Below are positions 6,181 to 14,200 of a DNA stretch of 17,104 bases, in pieces. Under the pieces are notes generated by a model. It ran no database searches. It saw only the letters and a list, made by a program, of their open reading frames with translations, and had not been told where the DNA came from. How positions within the stretch are numbered: the stretch's first letter is position 1; every line of letters starts with the position of its first letter. Both the position numbers and the translations under genes were made by a program. This DNA is from Prolixibacteraceae bacterium UBA6029. GTDB taxonomy: Bacteria; Bacteroidota; Bacteroidia; Bacteroidales; Prolixibacteraceae. Location of the stretch: assembly GCA_002429385.1 (NCBI GenBank), contig DIZL01000027.1, positions 1 through 17,104 of the forward strand, read 5' to 3'.

Positions 6181-7242
6181 TTAGGCCAACTTCAGATCAG
6201 TTAATAAATCAATGTAAATACTGAATCCCTCTTCTATTTCAGAAATAGATATATACTCATCGGCAGTATGCGAGCGGGCACTGTCACCGGGACCAATTTT
6301 TATGGATGGATATGGAATTACTGCCTGATCAGATGTAGTTGGTGAGCCATAATAATTCAATCCAAGACGTATTCCCCGCTGAACGATCGGATGACCAATA
6401 GGTATACCGGACGAATTCAAACGAAAAGACCGGGGTTTCATATCAGATTCAATCAGTTGATCAAGAATTTCCCAGGCTTGCTGATTTGTATAATACTCGT
6501 TGGTGCGCACATCCACCACGAAGGAACAAACATCAGGAACGACATTGTGCTGGCTCCCGGCATTGATTATTGTAACCGACATTTTCACAGATCCCAGAAT
6601 CGCAGAAACCTTTTCAAAGCTAAACTGTCTGATCTTTTCAATATCACCCATGGCCTTATAGATTGCATTTTCACCTTCTTCACGGGCTGCATGACCCGAC
6701 TTTCCGTGAGCCGTGCAATCAAGTACCATCAATCCCTTTTCGGCAATGGCCATCTGCATTTGGGTTGGTTCGCCAACGATTGCCAGCGATATTGGTCCCA
6801 ACTCACTTAAAATACTGACCAATCCATTAGTACCCGATATTTCCTCCTCTGCCGTAGCAGCATAGATCAAATTGAAAGGAAGGTTCTCAACTAAATTAAA
6901 ATGCATAAAAACAGCTAGTAAGGTGACTAAACTTCCACCCGCGTCATTACTTCCAAGCCCAAACAATACTCCATCTTCAACATCCGGAGAATACGGATCA
7001 CGGGTATATCCATTTGCCGGCTTAACGGTATCAATATGCGAATTCAGTAAAATAACAGGAAGCCCGTCTTCCCAGTACCGGTTCCTTACCCAGGTATTGT
7101 TAGCCTTTGAATCAAACTTCACCTTTGAATTGATTAAAAACTGCCGGATCACCTCAGCAGCCTCCTTTTCATTCTGACTTAGAGAAGGCACTATTATAAG
7201 TGATTTAAGTAGTTCTATATATTTATCCATAGCTGAATTCAT
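6181..7242 (-). CDS. M20 family metallohydrolase (ArgE/DapE-like deacylase)
   Basis: A zinc-dependent peptidase or deacylase of about 353 residues. All M20 landmarks are present: SHIDTV (His ligand and catalytic Asp, about residues 69-71), GLGSNDAGG (bridging Asp, about 100), TAEEEISG (catalytic Glu and ligand Glu, about 133-134), GEPT (Glu ligand, about 158), GKSGHAA in the dimerisation domain, and SHTADE near the C-terminus (last His ligand). Bacteroidota homologues of this size act on acetylated or succinylated ornithine/citrulline in arginine synthesis, or on related N-acyl amino acids. No arg genes are adjacent, so the substrate is undecided. I start it at the ATG at 7242. An in-frame TTG at 7254 adds four residues, and a second ATG at 7230 is equally plausible. 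It is convergent with amt 2. Confidence 0.85.
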   Translation of the reverse strand: MNSAMDKYIELLKSLIIVPSLSQNEKEAAEVIRQFLINSKVKFDSKANNTWVRNRYWEDGLPVILLNSHIDTVKPANGYTRDPYSPDVEDGVLFGLGSNDAGGSLVTLLAVFMHFNLVENLPFNLIYAATAEEEISGTNGLVSILSELGPISLAIVGEPTQMQMAIAEKGLMVLDCTAHGKSGHAAREEGENAIYKAMGDIEKIRQFSFEKVSAILGSVKMSVTIINAGSQHNVVPDVCSFVVDVRTNEYYTNQQAWEILDQLIESDMKPRSFRLNSSGIPIGHPIVQRGIRLGLNYYGSPTTSDQAVIPYPSIKIGPGDSARSHTADEYISISEIEEGFSIYIDLLTDLKLA

Positions 7243-7299
7243 TTCAAGAGACAAAAATCAGTAAAATTCAGGAATAACTCTATTTAAAGGAATAATAAA

Positions 7300-7330
7300 T
7301 TTGTGGTAATCTGACAAAAAAGTATTTTTA
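7300..7330 (+). promoter_or_regulatory. Candidate promoter for the Gfo/Idh/MocA gene
   Basis: TTTG at 7300-7303 and TATTTTTA at 7323-7330 (TAnnTTTG with the last base changed) are 19 bases apart, a good Bacteroidota -33/-7 fit. A second, perfect -7 match, TAAATTTG, overlaps at 7296-7303 but has no upstream TTG. The leader to the ATG at 7377 would be about 40 bases. Confidence 0.35.
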
Positions 7331-7376
7331 CCCTTCGTAATCAAAGAAATCCAACTAACACTTATAAATTAAATCC

Positions 7377-8702
7377 ATGGAAGATCAAATCAAAAAAGGA
7401 GTATCAAGACGTCAGTTTCTTGGAACTGCAGCAATTGGACTTGCTGGTGCGACATTACTTTCCTCATTCTCTGCAGGTAAATTACTTACAGCTGATGCCG
7501 AATTGAAACTGGGATTCATCGGCATGGGACAACAGTCAATGTTCCTGCTCAATGGATTCCTTCAGATTCCCGGCGTTAAAGTAGTTGCAGGATGTGATGT
7601 GTACGGTGTAAAACGTAAACGCTTTGAGAAACGGGTAAACGCATTCTATCAGAAGTCAGGTCAAAAGGTTGAGGTGAAGACCTACGAAAAATTTGAAGAC
7701 CTGTTGAGCCGTCCGGATATCAATGTCGTTGTCATTGCAGTTCCTGATCATTCACATGCCCGGATTGCCATTGCAGCCTGTAAAGCCGGCAAAGATATTT
7801 ACCTCGAAAAACCTATGACCTTTACAATTAAAGAAGGTCAGGAATTACGCTCTATGGTGCGCAAAACCAATCGTATTCTTGGTTTGGGAAGTCAACAGCG
7901 TTCTGACCCGAATTTCCAGCATGCAGTGAAACTGGTTCAGTCAGGCGCCCTCGGTAAAATGGAAAAGGTGAATGCCTATGTTGGCGCTCCACCAAAACCC
8001 TATGATCTTCCCGAAGAAAAATTACCTTCAGATTTGAACTGGGACCTTTGGTTAGGCTCTTTGCCTATGCCGATTCATTACAATGCCCAACTCGATCCAC
8101 CTATCACCATTGAGCCAGAGAAAAACGAACAGTTCTGGGGCGGATGGCGCTGGTATACTGAAATGGGCGGTGGCTTTACTACCGACTGGGGCGCTCATAT
8201 GTTCGACATCGCACAATGGGGCCTGGGGATGGACAGAAACGGACCCGTTGAAATTTCACCTATCGGCGATGGAACTGAATTTATGCAGTTCAAATATGCC
8301 AATGGCGTAGTAATGACTTCCGAGCCTTTTGACGCCGGAAAGACTAAAGGTGTAAAATTCATAGGTAAAGATGGCTGGATTGAAGTATCCCGTGGTACTT
8401 TCAAGGCTTCCAACGACAAGTTTCTTCCACCGGCAAAATCAAAAGATGATACTGGCCCTTACGAAACCAAGATTCCTCACCAGGTAAATTTCATAGAAGC
8501 TGTTCGTATGCGCAAAGACCCTGCAGTTCCTGTTGAAATCGGTCACAGCAGTTGTACCGTATGCAACCTTGGAAACATTGCCTGCCAACTGAAACGGACA
8601 ATCAAATGGAATCCTGCCACAGAAACCTTCATTGATGATAAAGACGGTGCCGCTACAAAAATGATGCACTACGAATATCGCAAAGGCTGGAAGCTTTTAT
8701 AA
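7377..8702 (+). CDS. Tat-exported Gfo/Idh/MocA family oxidoreductase
   Basis: A 441-residue NAD(P)-dependent oxidoreductase of the Gfo/Idh/MocA family, probably acting on a sugar or sugar derivative. A twin-arginine signal (SRRQFLG, residues 9-15, then a hydrophobic stretch to about 34) predicts export in folded form with its cofactor. The Rossmann motif is GFIGMGQQS (46-54). The family Glu-Lys-Pro lies at 144-146 (LEKPMT), and GAHMFDIAQW (272-281) supplies the usual active-site His274 and Asp277. The C-terminus YRKGWKLL resembles many Bacteroidota members. Homologues often sit in polysaccharide-utilisation loci, but this one stands alone between the M20 gene and a strong terminator, so its substrate is unknown. 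GH109-type glycosidases share the fold, but I see nothing specific to them. Confidence 0.9.
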   Translation: MEDQIKKGVSRRQFLGTAAIGLAGATLLSSFSAGKLLTADAELKLGFIGMGQQSMFLLNGFLQIPGVKVVAGCDVYGVKRKRFEKRVNAFYQKSGQKVEVKTYEKFEDLLSRPDINVVVIAVPDHSHARIAIAACKAGKDIYLEKPMTFTIKEGQELRSMVRKTNRILGLGSQQRSDPNFQHAVKLVQSGALGKMEKVNAYVGAPPKPYDLPEEKLPSDLNWDLWLGSLPMPIHYNAQLDPPITIEPEKNEQFWGGWRWYTEMGGGFTTDWGAHMFDIAQWGLGMDRNGPVEISPIGDGTEFMQFKYANGVVMTSEPFDAGKTKGVKFIGKDGWIEVSRGTFKASNDKFLPPAKSKDDTGPYETKIPHQVNFIEAVRMRKDPAVPVEIGHSSCTVCNLGNIACQLKRTIKWNPATETFIDDKDGAATKMMHYEYRKGWKLL

Positions 8703-8735
8703 TAAGGAAATAACATCTTCGGATGGTTCTGCATT

Positions 8736-8776
8736 ACGCAGGTAATTTGGATAAGACCTTATTACCTGCGTTTTTT
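8736..8776 (+). terminator. Strong rho-independent terminator after the oxidoreductase gene
   Basis: ACGCAGGTAAT (8736-8746) pairs perfectly over 11 bp with ATTACCTGCGT (8761-8771) around a 14-base loop, and six T (8771-8776) follow. It lies 34 bases after the stop at 8702. It also helps to fix the start of the next gene, because an in-frame ATG at 8723 would put this hairpin inside the coding sequence. Confidence 0.93.
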
Positions 8777-8809
8777 CTTTTAAATTACACTACAAAAATA
8801 ATCTCATCG

Positions 8810-9328
8810 ATGGAACTTTACGAAGGATACTTAAAAATTGTATTCAGCAGCGTTGCTGTCTACCTCTTTATAATTGTAGCAATCCGGTTGTTCGGGAAGA
8901 AAGAACTGGCCCAGCTTTCGATTATTGATCTGACCTTTATTCTGCTGATCAGCAACTCGGTTCAAAATGCCATGGTAGGTTCTGACTCCACATTGACAGG
9001 TGGTCTGGTTGCCGCCTCATCACTGTTCATTGTCAATTATCTTTTTAAATTTCTGCTTTACAGTTTTCCAAGATTGAGTACTGTTGTTCAGGGAGCAGAT
9101 TTAATGCTTATTTATAAAGGACAGCTCAACACTGCGAACATGGTTAAGGCACGAATTACCAGGGAGGAAATAGTTGAAGCTGTCAGGGAACATGGAGTAT
9201 CCGAAATCCGTGAAGTTGACCTTGCAGTTCTGGAAACCGATGGAAATATCAGCATCATTTCGAAGGATTACAAGCACCATACCGTCAGGAAACGGAAAGG
9301 CAGGAATAAAGTAATGAAGAGTCAGTAA
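8810..9328 (+). CDS. DUF421 (YetF-like) membrane protein
   Basis: A 172-residue protein with three predicted membrane helices (about residues 7-25, 37-53 and 60-80) followed by a cytoplasmic mixed alpha/beta domain, the layout of the DUF421/YetF family. Family-like stretches are RLFGKKELAQLSIIDL, then LLISNSVQNAMVG, and in the soluble part LIYKGQLN and LETDGNISII. The biochemical role of this family is not settled. I choose the ATG at 8810 (MELYEGYL) because the in-frame ATG at 8723 lies before and inside the terminator of the previous gene. The very basic tail (RKRKGRNK) fits a cytoplasmic C-terminus. No promoter consensus is visible in the short gap. It is convergent with tonB. Confidence 0.85.
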   Translation: MELYEGYLKIVFSSVAVYLFIIVAIRLFGKKELAQLSIIDLTFILLISNSVQNAMVGSDSTLTGGLVAASSLFIVNYLFKFLLYSFPRLSTVVQGADLMLIYKGQLNTANMVKARITREEIVEAVREHGVSEIREVDLAVLETDGNISIISKDYKHHTVRKRKGRNKVMKSQ

Positions 9329-9433
9329 TACCAAACACAAAAGGCAACAACTTCCTCAGTTAAGAAAGTGATATTATCTGAAATTTAAGATGATGGACAG
9401 TTGTAGGGAAAACCTGAAAACTCCAATGCTCAC

Positions 9434-10369
9434 TTAATCCAGCCTGAAACGATAAGTAATTGATCCGGTTTGAAATGCAGGGGCTTTTTGGTCCACATTA
9501 AATCTAGCCTGAAGTGCTGCCTTTTTTGCAGCGGCTATGAGTTCGGGATTAACGGTATTTGAGCCTTTTACGCCCGATTCGGCTTTCGTTACTGCTCCTG
9601 ATTTATCAACAGTCACCTGAACAACGACAACACCTTCTTCGTTTCCAGGATAATTAGGTTTTGGCAATGATTGCGCTGTACGACCGTCCAGGCTGGCCGA
9701 CACTCCATTGCCAATACCACCGCCTGGGCCGTATTTGTCAACATTGGCCGATCCTTGTGGAACACCCTGGTTCCCGGTACCGAAGGTAACACCCTGGCTG
9801 GTGCTTTTCGAATCAGGTGATCCTTTCCCTCCTCCGCCAAAGGCATTTTTAGCCTTGCTGTTAATCGCTCCCGCCTTTCGTTCCTGCGCAGCCACCAATG
9901 CAAGCCTTTGGTCATCTTCCCTCTTCTGACGGGCTAATTCAGCCTTTTCCAGTCGTTCAGATTCAGCCAGATCTTGTTTCTCCTTACGGATTTTTTCGGC
10001 TTCAAGGTCTTTGACTTTACGGGCTTCTTTCTTCTTATCGGCTGTTTCCATGGCAACCGTCTTTTCCATCTCCTGGGTCATCAGTTCTTCCTTTTCAACC
10101 GGTGCGGCTATTCTTTTGGGAGCCGGCGCCGGAGCAGTCTTGACTATGACCCTTTGTTCTACCGGTTTTTGCAGTGGAGGAGCTTCGCCTGGCGCAGGTT
10201 CTTCGAGTCCCAATCCTGTCTCTGAATCACCAAAATTCACCAGAATACCCTCTTCAGGAGGCAAGGGAAGAGTAGTGATAACGACAAAATACAGCAATAA
10301 CAGAAGTATCACCGCATGGGTGACAATGGTGCCGATCAGGCCTGATTTATGTTCTGAAATAAAATTCAT
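9434..10369 (-). CDS. tonB: TolA-like energy transducer TonB
   Basis: A 311-residue periplasm-spanning protein anchored by one N-terminal helix (about 11-30, VTHAVILLLLLYFVVIT). After it come a proline-rich part (about 35-90), a long charged Glu/Lys/Ala helix typical of TolA (about 90-170), a Gly/Ser/Asn-rich linker (175-225), and a C-terminal TonB domain (about 230-311) with NYPGNEEGVVVVQVTVDKSGAV and the final strand ITYRFRLD. The ATG is preceded by GGAAGGATT. It follows exbB by only 41 bases, so the two are almost certainly co-transcribed. In most Bacteroidota clusters an exbD/tolR gene lies between them, and here it is missing. The protein should transmit proton-motive energy from the ExbB-type motor to the outer membrane. 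Its specific partners are unknown. Confidence 0.9.
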   Translation of the reverse strand: MNFISEHKSGLIGTIVTHAVILLLLLYFVVITTLPLPPEEGILVNFGDSETGLGLEEPAPGEAPPLQKPVEQRVIVKTAPAPAPKRIAAPVEKEELMTQEMEKTVAMETADKKKEARKVKDLEAEKIRKEKQDLAESERLEKAELARQKREDDQRLALVAAQERKAGAINSKAKNAFGGGGKGSPDSKSTSQGVTFGTGNQGVPQGSANVDKYGPGGGIGNGVSASLDGRTAQSLPKPNYPGNEEGVVVVQVTVDKSGAVTKAESGVKGSNTVNPELIAAAKKAALQARFNVDQKAPAFQTGSITYRFRLD

Positions 10370-10410
10370 AATCCTTCCGTTACAATAGCATGAATCATAC
10401 TGATTTTGAT

Positions 10411-11127
10411 CTATTTCCTTACCGGTTCATACAACATATCCATAAATTCTACGGTAGTAGCTTCCAGATTAAATACAACTTTTTCAACATTAGCTACTAA
10501 AATGTTGTACGCAAAATATGCAGCAATACCAACAATTAATCCGGCCACAGTGGTTACCATTGCCTGATAAATACCCGATGACAGAAGGGAAATATTGATA
10601 TTGTTTTCAGCATTTGCCATATCATAAAAAGCTTTAATCATTCCCATTACGGTTCCAAGAAATCCTAACAAAGGAGCTCCTCCGGCCACACTTGCCAATA
10701 CGGGAAGTCCTTTTTCAAGTTTAGATACTTCCAGATTACCAACGTTTTCAATCGCAGTAGTCACATCGGCCATCGGACGGCCAATGCGTAAGATGCCCTT
10801 TTCAATCATGCGCGAAGTGGGTGTATTCTCACTACGGCATAATGCAAAGGCAGAATCAACTTTTCCATCAAGAATATATTCCCTGACACGGTCCATGAGA
10901 CTTGTATTCACTTGTCCTGCTTTCCGTATGGCTCTATACCGGTCGAAAAATATATATACGGCAATAAAGGACAGCAAAACAATCGGAATCATGATCGGGC
11001 CACCTTTGATGGCCATATCAATAAACCCAGTTTCGACCCGGTGAGGGATAATAGCCTTCCCGACGGCCACTGCACCTCCGGTCAAACTATGATTCACCTG
11101 TAATAAGATAAAATTCACCATACGCAT
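10411..11127 (-). CDS. exbB: ExbB/TolQ/MotA-type proton channel protein
   Basis: A 238-residue inner-membrane motor protein of the MotA/TolQ/ExbB family. The first membrane helix (about 44-62, PIMIPIVLLSFIAVYIFFDRY) is followed by a cytoplasmic loop, then two long helices. These carry the family hallmarks GAPLLGFLGTVMGMI and AMVTTVAGLIVGIAAYF, including the conserved pore threonines. Normally it forms a pentamer around an ExbD/TolR dimer and powers TonB. tonB follows after 41 bases, but no exbD lies between. A second ATG two codons downstream (11121) is an equally possible start. A candidate -7 element lies upstream on this strand at 11193-11186. Confidence 0.93.
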   Translation of the reverse strand: MRMVNFILLQVNHSLTGGAVAVGKAIIPHRVETGFIDMAIKGGPIMIPIVLLSFIAVYIFFDRYRAIRKAGQVNTSLMDRVREYILDGKVDSAFALCRSENTPTSRMIEKGILRIGRPMADVTTAIENVGNLEVSKLEKGLPVLASVAGGAPLLGFLGTVMGMIKAFYDMANAENNINISLLSSGIYQAMVTTVAGLIVGIAAYFAYNILVANVEKVVFNLEATTVEFMDMLYEPVRK

Positions 11128-11165
11128 CTTGTTTTAGGTCAAACTTATTGTAAAACGATCCATTC

Positions 11166-11193
11166 CATACAAATAGTATGTCCTGCAAAAATA
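11166..11193 (-). promoter_or_regulatory. Candidate exbB promoter with a small dyad
   Basis: On the minus strand, TATTTTTG (11193 down to 11186) matches TAnnTTTG perfectly and lies about 60 bases before the exbB ATG. Just downstream, CATAC-N5-GTATG (11166-11180) forms a small dyad around the expected start point. No TTG is seen at -33, and 5-base arms are weak. Confidence 0.35.
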
Positions 11194-11272
11194 CAACTTT
11201 ATTTAAACATTTATCTCCGTAGCCGGATCACCGTCATATCGACATAATAAACAAACATATAGCTTTTGCTGT

Positions 11273-14200
11273 TCAGTTTGGGTTCTGTACGATTTTGTTC
11301 GAATCTTTTCTGGCTTTCTTCCATTTTAAAATACTTTTCAGCTTCCGCCACAACTCATTGATGTCATTAAAGTCTTCACGGTACGAAAGTCCTACTCCCT
11401 GCGTATAAGGCGATGTTTCGTAAATCAGGTTATTATTGGCACGATTATAAGCTTTTAATTGAAGTTTACCATTATTGGTTATTTTAACATTCACGTCAGC
11501 ATCGCCCACAAAACTGTTACTGTTGCTATTGACATTTGTCCGCAGGGCTGAATTGTTCCCTATATTCCCGTTAATAGTCACCCGGTCATTAAATAGCTGG
11601 GTACTAAGGGCCAGTTCAACTTCGTCATTTGTAATCTGATTGCCCGGGCGATAATTTACCCCAATATCAAAATCATTGCTGATCTGCGATAGCCAGTTAC
11701 TAAACTGATTCGAAAGCAATTCGCTGGCTGTTGACCCTACCAGATTGTTATTTGACGAGGTATATGTTCCACGAAGGTATTCCGGAGTATAAAACTTACC
11801 AAGAACCAAAAGCGACAACATCTGCTTATTCATGTCCTCATCCGAACTGATATACTGCTTGACCTCATCTTTGATGCGGTCTTCGGCTGTGGGCAATTCA
11901 ATATCAAATTTGATGTCAGGATTATTCAGACTATTGGATAGGTTAATTTTACAAAGTACCGGCAATCGTTGTGCAAAATCCTTATTTTCATACACATTGC
12001 TGGCAAAAAGTTCACTCAGTGAGGCTTTCAAATGGTAGATGGCATTCAGGTTCACCGTGGCATCCATTGGATCGCCGTTCCATTGGATGGTTCCCCCCCT
12101 CTGAATTTCAAACTTTTTATTGATGACATTTTGAAGCGTAAATAAGTAATCGCCCTGTTCAAATGTATATTCACCAAAAAGCGAAATGCTACCATTATTG
12201 TCGATCCCAACCTGCATGTTACCCGATCCCTGTGAACGAATGACATCACCAATTTTCGAGTTATAAATCAACTGAACCTTGGCTTCGGGTGTTACCTCAA
12301 CATTGAACTTCATCTGTAAATCCGATCCACTGTATGGAACTACCAGATCTTCCTGTTTGATTTGGTATCCACGGGATACAAAATTCAGAAAGTTATACTC
12401 CTGTGCTTCCCCTGAATAATCAAGTGAGATGTTCATTTCTGTTCCCTTTTCAGTCCGGGCTGTTCCATCAATCAGAAGCTTATCATCGTTCCCCGTAATT
12501 CGCACGATTCCACTTCCAAACAATTTTCCATAGAATGCTTCATTAATTTTGGGAGTCGTATTAAAAGCCATAATCTTTTTGGACTTGATACTCAAATCAT
12601 AGACCATATTCGAAAAACTGCGGTGTTTAATTGTTCCTGAAAATACTCCCTGATTACCCAAATCATCAGTAATCCTGATCTCAGGAAAAATGATCTGGTT
12701 TCCGGCGAAGCGCACCGAATCACTCAGGTTGTAATTGACCTGAAGATCTGAAAGCATTAGCCCGGCATTTGAAGCATACAATGCGCCGGTATGCTGAAGT
12801 GCATTGAGCGGTCCGTATAGACGAACCTTCCCTGTTGCATCACCGTGAAAATTGGCAAAAGCGCTTCCCAGAAGCGGCTGAAGAATCAACAGGGAGAAAT
12901 GGTCAAAATTGGTATGAATTGAAAGGCTATCCCTTCCGGGATTGTAAATTCCAAAAGCATGTAGCGTGTTTTTTTCACCCGATTTCACATCCAACTCTGC
13001 ATTAATTTCCTCCGCCTCCGTGTCCCACCGGCTTTGGATACTGGCATCCCCAATAGGCTGACCAATAATACCCAATCCGGCAATTTTTAAATCTGAAAGA
13101 AATAAGGTCCGCCGGTACACATCAAAAAGCGACAGGCTTCCGTCTAATTCGCCTTTTAGTTCAAGGTCTCCGGCTATGAAAGCATTTAGTGAATTCAGGT
13201 CAATCTGATTGAAAAGAATGTTCAGCTTTTTGTCAGTGCTTTTATCAATTGATCCGTCAGCAGTAATCGACTGGCTATGACTGGAAAGTTTAAGTTTATT
13301 GAATCTGATCAAAGTGGAATCAACGGTAATAAGCGCCGAATTGATCTGCCAAAGGCTGTCGGCAAAATAAATTCGTGTGGGTTTTACCGAAATCTCAAGG
13401 TGTGGATAATTCTTTTGCTGGATGAACTTCGTACTGGTATTGATTGATCCACTATACGAAACCTCACCAAAATTATTCCATGCAAGCTTCGAATCCATTA
13501 CATCATCCGAAGCTTCAGAAATAAGGGAAAGATTGTAAACTTTAAACTGTTCACCCAGATCAATTTCATCCACTTTATTGCGGATATTGAGTTTCGAATC
13601 ACCATTAATAGTAACCGTAACATTCTTTAATACCGAAGACTTATATTGTATCTGGGGGAAACCGGCATTCAAAACCAATGTATTATTATCGGAACTTATG
13701 CTTCCCTCAAGTTTTGCGGGTTCCATGATTAAATCAGGAACAAGCACCTTTGCGAAACGGTTAATATCCTTTAATACCAGCCTGAAATCGAAATCATTGG
13801 TCACCTTCTGAACCGGAATTTTAATTCCAGATGAAGGAAGGTAGCGTGCAATAATGCTTTTAACGGTATAGGGAAGATTATGCAATTGGTATTTTCCCCT
13901 GATATCCGCTTCCAGAAAATCGGAACGGAGTTGCAAAAGCGGCTCAGGTTCATTGAATGTCTTCAGATCAAAATTATCAAAGGCCACCACCCCGTTTTCG
14001 TTCATGAAATGACCTTCTTTAAAGTGAATAAACCCAGCCAGGTTATCGATGTTGTTGCCTGTGAAATTGGCATTAAGTGCAAACGAAATCTCGGCTTTCT
14101 TATAGGCACTGATCAGGTTTAGCGCTTTTAAGTCAGCCTTTTCAACCAGCATATTGAAATTAAAAACAGGTACAGGAATATTCAGATCGAACTCCCCGTC

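Noticed and set aside
6391..6810. 139-residue plus-strand frame antisense to the M20 gene
   Set aside because: The M20 protein has all family motifs, and the antisense frame has none.
8723..8809. N-terminal extension of the DUF421 protein from the ATG at 8723
   Set aside because: The extension would encode the terminator hairpin of the previous gene. The ATG at 8810 gives a normal family N-terminus.
9329..9433. Bidirectional terminator between DUF421 and tonB
   Set aside because: I could find only weak, mismatched pairings and no convincing hairpin with a T run.
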